Below, in pieces: positions 1-9,606 of a stretch of DNA of 64,000 nt. This stretch comes from Aureobasidium sp. EXF-3400 (Eukaryota; Ascomycota; Dothideomycetes; Dothideales; Saccotheciaceae). Position 1 is the stretch's first letter; the number at the start of each line of letters is the position of its first letter. The translations under genes were made by a program, and so were the position numbers. The DNA lies in the NCBI GenBank assembly GCA_024195585.1, contig SWBL01000044.1:145259-209258 (forward strand), read 5' to 3'. The notes beneath the pieces were generated by a model. The model was not told where the DNA came from. It worked only from the letters and a program-made list of their open reading frames with translations, and did no database searches.

Positions 1-1191
1 ACTGCCTCCAAAATCGATGATCCATAACTTGTCGTTCTTGTCGACCATGAAGTTGTCTGCTTTAGCATCACCCCAAACAAGATTGTGTTTGTGCAAGAGC
101 TTCACCATCTTCTCAGATTCAGAGGCCCAGCCATCGCGTTTGGATTGGGGAACGTCAGAATCGAGAAGATGGGTCAATGGCTCAGCTCCTTCGATGTGTG
201 TTTGCAGGAACCCCATGATATCGGTCTTGGAATTCGAGAAAAATACTAGGCCGTGGACTTGGGGTACTCGCATCTCTTTGTGTAGATCGAGCTTCTCGAT
301 GTCTTTCATGATCTTGATCTCACGTTTTGTAGGACCGGGTTGGGTTGCATCGACGACCTTGAGGAAGTAGAGGTTATCGTTGTGTCGGACAAGGGTAGGT
401 AACGGGCCGGAGCTTTCGACTATTTCCAAGTCTGATGCTTGAATCGAGGGAATATCCAGATTCAGGATGTACTTTGGTAGAGTGACAGTTGGAAGGAGAT
501 TGTCCATCTTGAATCGAAGTGCTGGTGTTGATTCCAGCTCTGTGGGTACGATGTTGCCGTCCTTGTATTGCAGAGCGTAGAAGTGTGTTGAGGGGTGGTA
601 CCAATCATGCACATTGGTTGGTTGCATCTCACTCCTTGATGGAGCGAACTTGTCGATCTCGGCTTCCAGGTGTGAGAGTATCCAAGCCTGGAGTTTTTCC
701 TCTGAATCATTCTCTGCTTTGTCATTGTCCTCTAGTACAACACCACTGTCCTGAGATGCTGCAGTGGGACTTCTGACATTGTTCCGACACTCGGAGCATG
801 TGTACTCATCCATCGAGGCCCCTTCTTCTTGAGAAATGCCCACACAATCGCCATGGAACCATTCGTCGCAACTGTCGCAACCAATCATAAAACCTCGATC
901 AGGTCCACGACACACGCAGTATGTTGCTTCGTCATCAGAAGCTGCCTTGGGATTCTCTGATTCTTTCGGCTGGTCTTTGCGTGAGGGGTCCCTCACCATC
1001 TTGATGAGGTTTGTGTATTCATCGACCTCCCTGTCGTTTCCATGCACGGCACCCTTCATCTTCTTGAAATCGACAAAGGCATGGAAACGTACTCCGTTGG
1101 CGAGAACTGTTAGAGCAGAATCATCATTCTTGTCATGAAAGAAGTCCAGAACATGAGCAGGCTTTGTCCTGCGGCCTGCTGAAGCTGACAT
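1..1191 (-). CDS. PHD-finger protein with C-terminal protein-kinase-like domain (3' end outside window)
   Basis: An uninterrupted frame of 397 codons runs from ATG at 1191 off the left edge. Residues about 91-138 form a Cys4-His-Cys3 PHD finger: YCVC at the start, then CDSC, the WFHGDC core and the final CSEC. PHD fingers read histone H3 tails. From about residue 255 a kinase-like fold begins. VWGDAKADN (residues 372-380) corresponds to the catalytic loop, with Asp375 and Asn380, and IIDFGG (391-396) is the DFG metal-binding motif. The usual HRD is replaced by WGD, as in atypical or small-molecule-kinase-like fungal families. There is no signal peptide, so a nuclear role is likely (inference). 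The terminal part of the kinase lobe is missing because the window ends. The domain calls are firm; the biological role is unknown. Confidence 0.85.
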   Translation of the reverse strand, partial: MSASAGRRTKPAHVLDFFHDKNDDSALTVLANGVRFHAFVDFKKMKGAVHGNDREVDEYTNLIKMVRDPSRKDQPKESENPKAASDDEATYCVCRGPDRGFMIGCDSCDEWFHGDCVGISQEEGASMDEYTCSECRNNVRSPTAASQDSGVVLEDNDKAENDSEEKLQAWILSHLEAEIDKFAPSRSEMQPTNVHDWYHPSTHFYALQYKDGNIVPTELESTPALRFKMDNLLPTVTLPKYILNLDIPSIQASDLEIVESSGPLPTLVRHNDNLYFLKVVDATQPGPTKREIKIMKDIEKLDLHKEMRVPQVHGLVFFSNSKTDIMGFLQTHIEGAEPLTHLLDSDVPQSKRDGWASESEKMVKLLHKHNLVWGDAKADNFMVDKNDKLWIIDFGGS

Positions 1192-1763
1192 GGTGTATAT
1201 GGAATGGTATGAATCGATTGAGATGGGCAAAGTTTAGTGATGAAGAATTCAGTGTATTGTGAACGGTATAGAGAAACTGTGTATCAATGGCAACACTTAC
1301 GAGGGACGCGACCTTTAACAGAGAAAACCACTTTACGCGCTGACATACGCGCTCTATTGATATCATTTCTCAAATCAAACATATCGACGGCGTCATGGTT
1401 CCTGGATCTGCAGAAGAATATCGATACAGATCTCCAGATCGGGCATAATTGGCAGATTAGGTTTGAGCTTGGGGCGAGATCAGATCTCGCGAACGTGTCA
1501 TCGTCGTGTTCTTCCAGCCACGCGATGACGCCGGAGCCGTTTTCGCGACCCTTCCTTCTGTCATGAGTTCTGCTGTACTTACTCTGTACAAGGTCTGACG
1601 AGCATATGCCCTCTATTTTATCGCACAGATCTACAAGATTCCAACACGAGCACAGCTTGTAGTCTAAAATGCATCTTAGCTTCATTCTGACACAAGGCAA
1701 CGTGGGCTATATACAGTTCTGTTGAATTCTGCTTCATCAACCAATAGCAGCACAGCTAGCTTA
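1192..1763. other. Upstream region of the PHD/kinase gene
   Basis: About 570 bases between the PHD/kinase start codon and the tRNA. Short open frames exist on both strands, the longest 138 codons on the minus strand (1284-1700), but none has recognisable domains or convincing splice sites. I read it as promoter and 5' untranslated sequence. Confidence 0.5.
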
Positions 1764-1854
1764 TCTTCATTGGTCTAGTGGTCATGATTTCCGCTTGTCA
1801 AGAGTAAAATCTCGTCAAGCGCGGGAGACCAGGGTTCGATTCCCTGATGGAGAG
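1764..1854 (+). tRNA. tRNA-Asp (anticodon GTC) with a 19-nt intron
   Basis: A full cloverleaf can be drawn. The seven-base acceptor stem pairs TCTTCAT (1764-1770) with ATGGAGA (1847-1853), leaving G at 1854 as discriminator. The A box is around 1771-1785. The T arm is CAGGG, loop TTCGATT, CCCTG. The anticodon stem TCCGC (1790-1794) pairs with GCGGG (1821-1825), and the loop reads TTGTCA..C, giving anticodon GTC for aspartate. A 19-nt intron (1801-1819) interrupts the loop one base 3' of the anticodon, the canonical eukaryotic position. The mature length would be 72 nt before CCA addition. A TTTT run at 1862-1865 is a plausible RNA polymerase III terminator. Confidence 0.88.
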
Positions 1855-2234
1855 CACCTTCTTTTGCTCTTGCTCACATATGTATCGAGTAGGTGTAACT
1901 TTTTGTCTCGTTGGTGAAGTCCCTGGTCATGGAGCGCTGGTGCTTCGAGGTAGGATGGGAGGAAATACACCCGTGCTTGTGCGATTGAGTGGATATTCAG
2001 ACAAATGCCTCACTATACACCTGTACGGAGTGACCGCTTGCAAATGTTCTTCCGATACGCTTACTCTTGTGATTCGCATGGTGGTATCCAATCTTTGTAA
2101 CCATATTGGAAGGGTTGGCAATGATTTGCGTGAGGTTTATGGCCGGGTTCCATGGAGCCTTTTATATAGACGTCTGTTTTGTAACATTTGATTTGATATC
2201 AGCCTAGCGGCCAGCGAGAGCACTTCTGCCACTT
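1855..2234. other. Intergenic stretch downstream of tRNA-Asp
   Basis: About 380 bases. It holds the tRNA terminator T-run at its start. A plus-strand open frame overlaps it (1847-2191) but begins inside the tRNA and shows no domain. Nothing else is recognisable. Confidence 0.5.
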
Positions 2235-2701
2235 CTAGTGCTCCTCATTAGATGAAGACTGATCCCACGAGCTTTCAAAACAATATAAATACCTGTTAGG
2301 TAGGGTTGACACACGATTCACGTACAGACATGGACTCAATTTGTTGAGGGACGGGTGACCCTGCTCTGACTTCTCTGTTAGTGACTCAAGCCACAAGTAT
2401 CGTTCGCGCAGCAATGCTTCATCCATCGTCATCTCTACTTGTCAGTTGGTTATGCACCGTTAAGGCAAGCTCAATCATCATGCGCAGATGTCAGTTGCTC
2501 CAATATCTCGCCTCCAGACTTACGTACACTTAGGTCTTGTGATATCGAGGAGAAGTCATTGGGCTTGGAGTGCATGTGAGTGTCTAGAGGTTGGTCCATA
2601 TCCAAGTACCATGGAGACATCAGTCCATTGAGATAAAAAGTGTCATTACATCGGATGTTGTTGAATCCACGTGAGATTGCAGATTGTCCAGAATCATCCA
2701 C
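2235..2701 (-). CDS. Possible small spliced gene of unknown function (5' end uncertain)
   Basis: Two minus-strand open frames can be joined in phase by a well-formed intron. The upstream frame (2701 to 2524) ends in phase 1 at a GTAAGT donor. The intron spans 2435-2523, with CTGAC branch sequence and a TAG acceptor. The second exon (2434 to 2235) then stays open for 66 codons to a TAG stop. The joined product is about 125 residues with no domain that I recognise and no signal peptide. No convincing start codon was found. Further exons may lie upstream around 2750-2935, where a short ATG-initiated frame (MAVERRR...) begins on the same strand. It could equally be a relic or a chance frame. Confidence 0.3.
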
Positions 2702-3249
2702 AAAAACAAGCCGTTGGACATGCTTTCACAGACCTCGAATACCGCTGGCAAGAGACTGTACGATTTCCTAGCTCTGGACAATGGCAATGTCAGAGAAGAG
2801 TGACAAATCTACCAACCGAGAAAGGTAGGAACGTGTGTGGTCTGACGCTTCCACATGACCTGCAGCCCTGTGTACTTCACTTGGGCGTTGCGCCTCAGCC
2901 TGCAACACAGCGACTCTCCTTCTTTCAACGGCCATGTACGTTGGTCCACATACTGCTACTAGCTATCGCCGCGTTATCCGCCAAAGACATGGCGAACGAT
3001 CATGGGTGAAGACTAGATTAAAAACTCCTTGTTCGAGCCAAGATTGGCTGCAGAAAGTTGGCATGAAGACGTCACACCCAAGCACTGGTGCTGTTTCGTC
3101 TCGGCTTGTGGTGAGTCTGCGATTGTATCTTTCGACAACACATCAGACAAGGAAGCTGTATATAAGGGAAGGTAGCTCTGGTCTTTTCATATACCCTCTC
3201 TCTCATAAATTATTCCTTCAATTGATTCCAGCATATCTCCACAATTATC
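2702..3249. other. Upstream region of the GH64 gene
   Basis: About 550 bases. It holds the promoter of the GH64-like gene and, on the minus strand, a possible first exon for the uncertain gene at 2235-2701. No other feature is recognisable. Confidence 0.45.
3159..3166 (+). promoter_or_regulatory. TATA-box-like element for the GH64 gene
   Basis: TATATAAG lies 91 bases upstream of the ATG at 3250 and is followed by a pyrimidine-rich stretch (TACCCTCTCTCTC). Spacing and context fit a fungal TATA promoter. Motif only, no other evidence. Confidence 0.4.
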
Positions 3250-4569
3250 ATGGTTGCGTCTCTACCCTTTGAGCTGGTCAACAACAGCAATTCCAGCAAC
3301 GTGTGGGCGTATATTACAGGCATCAACATTGCTGATGGAAGACGTGTGCTGTTGCAAGCAGACGGCAAAACTCCATACTACCCGGAGAACCCGCCTGCAA
3401 TTGGATCGCCGCTTGCGGAAGATTGTGCCATTCCACTTGGACAGCCAGGAAACATTGTGACCGCTACTGTACCTCAGATTGCCGGTGGACGTGTATGGTT
3501 CTCAATCGATAGCAAGTTGAACTTCCTGTTGAACCCCGGACCAGCTCTCGTCGAGCCCTCTGTACTCAACCCTAGCGATCCGAATGCAAAGGTCAACTTT
3601 GGATTCTGCGAGTTCACACTGAACGACGCTCAGCTATATGCAAACATCAGCTATGTCGATTTTGTGTCCAACGTCCCCATCGCCATCACATTGAAGAATT
3701 CGGCTGGTGCGATACAGCATGTGTCTGGCATGGCTTCCGATGGTCTTGAACAAGTATGTGCAGACCTGAAAGCCCAAGCACAAAAGGACGGCAAGCCATG
3801 GGACAAACTGATTGTTCAGGAGAATGGACAGAACTTCCGTGTTCTCAACCCATCCCATGGAGATGCCGTTGGAGCAAACTTCGCTGGATACTATGAACCA
3901 TATGTCGATCAAGTCTGGGAGTATTACAGCACAGATTCGAGAATGTTCAAGCTCGACACCCAGGCAGGCCCTGGTGTTCTTGATGCCAAGGTGTCAAATA
4001 ACGAGCTGGTTGTTGGCGAAGAAGCTTTCCAGAAGCCCAACACGGCCGACATCTTTGGATGCAACAGTGGGCCATTCACTACTGGGTCCAATGGCACTCG
4101 CAATGCCATCATCCCTCGTCTTGCAGCTGGCTTCATCCGTACCACACTCGTGTCTCAGGCTCAACAGCCGTCGGACCCATCGACCTACTACAAGAGTGAT
4201 CCGACCAACCACTACTGTCGGATCGTACACGAGCGCAACCTCGATCAGAAAGGCTACGGGTTTGCGTACGACGACGTGCAGCCAGAAGGAGGAGCGGACC
4301 AGTCTGGCAAGGTCAACGATGGTGCACCTGCTCTCTTCACAATTGCTGTAGGAGGCAACAATGCCTACGTCGGAGATTCACCTCCCGGGGCAGCTAACAG
4401 AGTGGTGGAAGAACAGTCTGAGTCTGCTCCGCAGCCCGAGTCTGGTGCTGCTCCTCAAGACAACGGACAACAGCAACCGATGCAGGAGAGTGCACCTCCG
4501 ATGCCAGAGCGAAAGAGTAGCGGACTTCGTGGTAAACTTAGTGGTTGGAAGAAGAAGTTCTCGCAGTAG
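3250..4569 (+). CDS. Glycoside hydrolase family 64-like (beta-1,3-glucanase, thaumatin-like fold) protein
   Basis: A single-exon gene of 439 residues. From the first residues it matches fungal GH64 proteins: LPFELVNNS, then VWAYITG, LLQADGKTPYYP, and later FTLNDAQLYANISYVDFVS and NHYCRIVHERN. GH64 enzymes cleave beta-1,3-glucan to release laminaripentaose. Unlike a typical secreted wall hydrolase, the protein starts directly with the catalytic domain and has no hydrophobic signal peptide. After about residue 375 comes a Glu/Gln/Pro/Ser-rich tail ending in a basic segment (RGKLSGWKKKFSQ). Classical export is therefore doubtful. The ATG at 3250 is preferred because the conserved domain begins a few residues after it. 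The family is well supported; activity and localisation are inferred. Confidence 0.88.
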   Translation: MVASLPFELVNNSNSSNVWAYITGINIADGRRVLLQADGKTPYYPENPPAIGSPLAEDCAIPLGQPGNIVTATVPQIAGGRVWFSIDSKLNFLLNPGPALVEPSVLNPSDPNAKVNFGFCEFTLNDAQLYANISYVDFVSNVPIAITLKNSAGAIQHVSGMASDGLEQVCADLKAQAQKDGKPWDKLIVQENGQNFRVLNPSHGDAVGANFAGYYEPYVDQVWEYYSTDSRMFKLDTQAGPGVLDAKVSNNELVVGEEAFQKPNTADIFGCNSGPFTTGSNGTRNAIIPRLAAGFIRTTLVSQAQQPSDPSTYYKSDPTNHYCRIVHERNLDQKGYGFAYDDVQPEGGADQSGKVNDGAPALFTIAVGGNNAYVGDSPPGAANRVVEEQSESAPQPESGAAPQDNGQQQPMQESAPPMPERKSSGLRGKLSGWKKKFSQ

Positions 4570-4931
4570 GAGTCTTGGAGACGAGTGCCTGTATGGAGAG
4601 TTTTCTTTTGTTTATATCAGATCTCCACAGATTCAATACCCTTAGTTATCATGAATAAAGCTACTACATGTCATAAACTTCTGACGCACGCGAGAGTGAG
4701 AGTGAGAGTGAGAGAGTGGTTGTGTTGTCGAGATTCCATGTCAGACAAGCCTTGGCACCGGAAACGCGAACTTGATGTTTGGAAGCTGCAGCCGGTTTGG
4801 ATACTTCTAATCGCATATCAATTAGCTGTCGAGGAGCACTCAAGCCCAACAGTTCCAGCGTACCGCTGGTCATTACTCTTGGAGACGCTCAAAGGAAGTC
4901 GACAGTTGAACAGCCAGCGCGTTCAAGCACA
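4570..4931. other. Intergenic region with a GAGAGT microsatellite
   Basis: About 360 bases between the GH64 stop and the NUP84 start. Apart from the short tandem repeat at 4692-4718, nothing is recognisable. Confidence 0.6.
4692..4718 (+). repeat. (GAGAGT)n microsatellite
   Basis: Three perfect GAGAGT units followed by GAGAGAGTG in the 3' flank of the GH64-like gene. A simple repeat likely to vary in length between isolates. Confidence 0.85.
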
Positions 4932-7900
4932 ATGGCGCCCATGACGAGGAAAAGCGCCAGCTCTGGCGCATTCAAGCCCGTCCATCGCAAGGTACCAACT
5001 AACCACAACCTATCTCTGTAGCCAGCTCTGACTCGTTCATGAATCGTACAGCCCTCTCAAACCAACACGAACTCCTTTCTCGACGCTGCTCGCACCAACA
5101 GTTTTTCAACATCCCAGGTGCCATTTCCTGCCGCTCATTTACCTCGACTCGACCACTAACTCCATTTTGTCAGACCTCCGACCCCAACCAATCCGCTCTC
5201 GTACCTTCTAGCCAGCTTGTTGACCAAATAAACCCCTTGCGCGACATGGCAGACCGCGTGGGTCGCGAAGTCGACCACTTTGCAGAAACACTCGACAAAT
5301 TCAACTCCCGTTTACATGGCCAAGATGCATATCGTACCGCCCTCGATCTGACCATTGAGTATAAGGATTTTGCCAGTACCATGGTCAAGAAGCTGAAGAA
5401 ACGCCACGATGCTCAGCGCGTCAACGACATGAAGAACGAATTCGGCAAGAGGATCACCATGTCTCCCATACGAAGCGCCAGTCTCTCTGCGATAGTTGGC
5501 CCCGTCACCCACAACGATGCCGACGAAGACATCCCCGCTCAAACTTCTCTAGAAACCCTGAGACAATGGCAAGCCGAACGAGACACCTGGGAGCTTTTCC
5601 GTATTATGCTTGAGGAACGATACTCGCCCGAGAAGCACATTCGCCAGCAAGAGAAGGAAGCAAGACTAGCAGAGTTGGGCACACCGAACACATACACATC
5701 TGACTCGGACATTTGGGAACGTTTCACTCTGGACAACGACTCCGCTGGAGAGCGACATTTGGTTCTTAAATGGCTACAGGGAGCTGCCAACCACGGCGAG
5801 AGTGATATCGAAGCTATTGCCGAAGAATTGGAGAAGAAGTCAGGCAGAGGAACAGGCATCTGGTCCAATGGCTGGATGGAGACGCGCGAGAGGATCAAGG
5901 GAACAAAAAGAATGCGCCTTTTCTCGACAGGCTCGTCTGACATGCTCGATGTGAAGCGCACGCACAGCAACGAGCCCCTAGTATCTTCCCTAGACCCGGA
6001 TGCACCGACTCGCCAATACCGTGTTCTGGAGAAGGCAGATGAATACTCGGAAAGGGCCCTCTGGATGACTTGCTGGGAAATGCTAAGGCGCGGTCACTCA
6101 TGGTACGACATTTGCCAGTGGTGCTCTGAGCGTAACCAAAGCTGGCGAGCTGCAAGTATGGCCGTCTCTGCTGACTCAGAAATGGACATCGCTCTGCCAG
6201 GTCTCTCGGCTGGTTCGCTCTGGCGTCGTATGTGTTACGCCCTGACACAGCAATCAGGTTTGGATGAGTATGAAGCCGCTGTCTACGGTGTGCTCAGTGG
6301 CGATCTGGACTCAGTCAAACGTGTGTGTCAGAGCTGGGACGACTATATCTACGCCCACTACAACTCTCTTCTGATTGGACAGCTGGAGGAATATTTGCAG
6401 AAGAGCTTCCCAGAAAAGTTTGCATCGGGTACGGCCTCCAAGTTCCCTCTTTTCGACTCCCTCAGACACCATGGCGACCAGAAAGACGTTGCCCGGAACT
6501 TGATCAGGCGCCTCAACGAGCAGTCTTCCACCTCGCAAGAGGCCAAGAAACCCCTCAAGTTGCTGCAAGGTAGTCTCATCGCGGATAACTTTGCCGACTT
6601 ATGCAAGAACCTTGCAACAGCCATCTCGGATGCTGCGTGGTACCAAACGACTTCGACCACTATAGCTCCTCTGCGCACGGCTGTCTCTCCAGACTCTCAG
6701 CGAGAGAGCGTCATCTTCAACGATTATGATGCTTTACGCATTGTTACCCACATGGTTCTGATGCTACGTGAATTCCACGAGCCTCTTTCAGACACAAAGT
6801 CCGACCCTGAAGCTCTCGACAACATTATCGCTGCCTATGTTCAACTTCTGCGTGCTGCCGGTAGATGGGAGCTTACATCTGTGTACGCCTCAAGGATGTC
6901 ACCTATCCGTGGTATCAAGTCACTTGCACAGACCATGACCGACGTACAAGATCTTCAAGAAAAGATGCACTTTAGCAAGCTCATGTCCACATACGGCATC
7001 GACGCCACTGCCGTCTTGGTCGAACAGGCCAAGTATCTCATGGAAGAAGTGCTACCCAAGAAGTCCGCTGGACAGGAAAACCTGAAGATCATCGAGAATA
7101 CCAAAGAAGATCTTTATCCTGGTCAAAGGATCAAGTTAGATTTCGTGGAAGAAGGAAGAGGGGGCGAGGGCATTGCCGACCACCTCGCTGTCTTCCATCT
7201 TATGGAGGGCCATTGGGACGTCTCGTTCCAGACTCTTGCCTATGCTTGCAGGAAACTGCTGCGTAAGTTACAGGCGCCCTTTTGTAATCGGTTACTCGTA
7301 CTAATAAACTTTATAGTCAATGGGTGCTTCCAAGAAGCTTCGCACTTGGTGGATCAATTGTCTTTCGAGTTGCTGTGTACAGCAAAATCACGGCCTATTC
7401 TTGGCACATCCGTCAACGTCATGGACCGTGAGGAGACAGCTTTGCTCCCTCAAGATGTTGAACATGCAGCAAAATTACGCGTCCTTCAGAAGCAGTGTAG
7501 AGGATACTATGAGCTCAGTCTGCTGGTGAAGGCAGTCGATGCTTTGAGCGCTTGGAGGACGGTGGAGCATGACTATGCCACGTAAGTATAAATATGCCTG
7601 TTGATACCTACGCGTACTGACTGCGTATCTAGTAAGGTGCCGCGACCCAGTTCATTGCCTGCTAAGGTCAAAACAACCTTTGAGAACACCTGCGCTGCGG
7701 TCGAGCCTGTATTAAGTGGTATTCTCATGCACGCAAAGGATGGTACGCAAATAATCGTTTCTGCAGACTCAACAGCTCAACTGACTCCAAAACAGATGAT
7801 GAGGCCGCCGACTTGGTCAAGATTCGCAACTGGTACCTTCCCGAGGTTGTGCTCGCATACAACACGGTCCTCTGCGCTGGCGCTCACATGATCAGCCGCG

Positions 7901-8118
7901 AACATCTCTTGAGAAGTATGGAGCTGGCCAACGATGTTGCCAACGATAAGACCGGCCTTGCAGAGTGCTTCATCGAGTCTGGCCGCATGCGCGAGCTGGT
8001 CATTGCGTTCGCTCAGTCCAGTGAGACTATGCTGAAGCTGAACGAGTTGAACCAAAACAAACGTGAGAGGAAGAACAAGGCAGGCAAGAACCTCGACATC
8101 TGGGAGATCAAAGCATGA
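4932..8118 (+). CDS. NUP84: Nuclear pore complex protein Nup84/Nup107
   Basis: Six exons are inferred: 4932-4991, 5052-5117, 5174-7262, 7317-7581, 7633-7742 and 7796-8118. All join in phase and give 970 residues. Introns are 51-60 nt with branch motifs such as TACTAATAAAC before 7316. The first ATG (MAPMTRKS) opens a basic, Ser-rich N-terminus. The body is all-helical and carries Nup84/Nup107 blocks: LETLRQWQAERDTWELFR, ERALWMTCWEMLRRG, MCYALTQQSGLDEYEAAVYG and NRL..INF..NGCFQEASHL. Nup84 is a scaffold subunit of the Y-shaped outer-ring complex and needs no catalytic residues. The length fits filamentous-fungal orthologues (about 900-1000). The main uncertainty is the first two small exons. 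Confidence 0.92.
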
Positions 8119-8502
8119 AGGGTGATCACCAAGTAGGAGCTGTATATCTAGACACGCATTGAGTACATGACTACATTCTCAAAGAATTGTTTCCGTGGGT
8201 TTGCACTGACATGTTGATGAATGTGTTTGAGATCTGAAACGTGACAGAAGGTGGGGTGTAAATCAAGGTGTGGGGTAGCTTCCCGAATGATGGCATCTGA
8301 CGATTTCACGCCCTTGGAAAGACGACAACAGCGGAGCACAGATTACGAATCATGTGCGCATCGTTCACTGCTCTCACATAAGCCTCGAACTTCATATATG
8401 AGAGTCTCCAGTCACAGATGCTGAACACCTAACGCGGCTTCCATCATCAATCACTGCCTCACTGGACTCGTCCATCACCAACACACGTCTCAGCCTTTGA
8501 TC
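8119..8502. other. Intergenic region between NUP84 and the HD hydratase
   Basis: About 380 bases holding the NUP84 3' untranslated region and the promoter of the next gene. No coding, RNA or repeat signal is visible. Confidence 0.55.
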
Positions 8503-9295
8503 ATGTCGAAGACAATTGAAGACAATGGTTGGACGGCCGTCCCAAGAAGCCTAGAGAAACTGCTCGCCAATCGCAAGGACCCGAATTCCAAGCCAACACC
8601 GCTCCGAATCGAAGACATGCCGTTACCCAGCAGTCCTGTCGTAGACATCGTCATGAAACACGCAAAGCATCACCTGCCCAAGCAGACCTTCAGCCACAGC
8701 ATGCGCGTCTACTACTACGGTACGTCAAGCTCCTCCCACCAACGTCATGCATTCTGCCAACCCGTTACTCAACATAACAACCAACTGACACAACGACACC
8801 TCAGGCCAAGCAATCGCTATGCAGCACTTTCCCGAATGGCGCTACAGCCCAGAAACCTACTTGTTGGCAAGTCTACTCCACGACATTGGCACCACAGAAG
8901 CCAACATGTCTTCCACAAACCTGAGCTTCGAATTTCAAGGCGGCATACAAGCATTGAATCTGCTGCTCCAAAACGGGGCTGCTCAGTCTACTGCCGAGTC
9001 CGTTTGTGAGACTGTCATTCGTCATCAGGATGTGGGTGACACTGGCAATATTACGACTTTGACGGCGGTGATCCACTTTGCGACGTTGCTCGACAATGCG
9101 GGTAAGAATCCGGAGTTGGTGCATGAGGATACGATTGAGAGTGTTGTGCGTGCTTGGCCTAGAGAGGGATGGACTGGTTGCTTTGCTGCTACTGTGAGGA
9201 AGGAGACTGAACTCAAGCCTTGGTCGCACACCACGAAAATCGAGGGGTTTGCTGAGATGGTCGAGGCGAATGAGACGATGCGTCCCTATGATTGA
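8503..9295 (+). CDS. HD-domain cyanamide hydratase-like protein (DDI2/DDI3 family)
   Basis: Two exons (8503-8719 and 8805-9295) flank an 85-nt intron and give 235 residues, close to the roughly 220-245 of fungal cyanamide hydratases. The zinc-binding HD-fold residues are visible: FSHSMRVYYYGQAI supplies the first His, LLHDIG is the HD pair, and VIRHQD supplies a further His. The family hydrates cyanamide to urea; yeast DDI2/DDI3 are strongly induced by alkylating agents and cyanamide. The ATG at 8503 follows the promoter directly. The frame also opens at a non-ATG codon two codons earlier, which is not a credible start. Cytosolic; no signal peptide. Catalysis is inferred from the family. Confidence 0.9.
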
Positions 9296-9606
9296 GGTTC
9301 GTGGACGGTGAGAGGAACAGTGGTTCATCTTTGCTACAAGTGGCTCTCATTGGTGGTTCTTTAGTGTCTCGAAAGTGTGGTGTGTTGTTTCATAGCTACA
9401 CGTTGCTCTGTACCATCGTTGCAAAGCTCGATGGAAGACGAAAAGAAAATAGCGTTATATATACATTAACTTGAGAGCTTTTGCCCAAGTATATGGTAGT
9501 AAGATTGTGTGATTCAGAAGAGAAGAAAGAAGCAAGAACGCCAATCATGTATGCAATGGTATGATTTAGTTGACAAAAGGAAAGAATGAAGAAAGAAAAG
9601 AAATGC
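9296..9606. other. Convergent 3' intergenic region
   Basis: About 310 bases between the converging stops of the HD hydratase and the TPT carrier. The sequence is AT-rich, consistent with two 3' untranslated regions. Nothing else is seen. Confidence 0.55.

Noticed and set aside
1284..1700. 138-codon minus-strand frame upstream of the PHD/kinase gene
   Set aside because: No domain, and no splice site joins it in phase to the ATG at 1191; treated as leader or promoter sequence.
1847..2191. 114-codon plus-strand frame
   Set aside because: Begins inside the tRNA-Asp gene and has no protein-like features.
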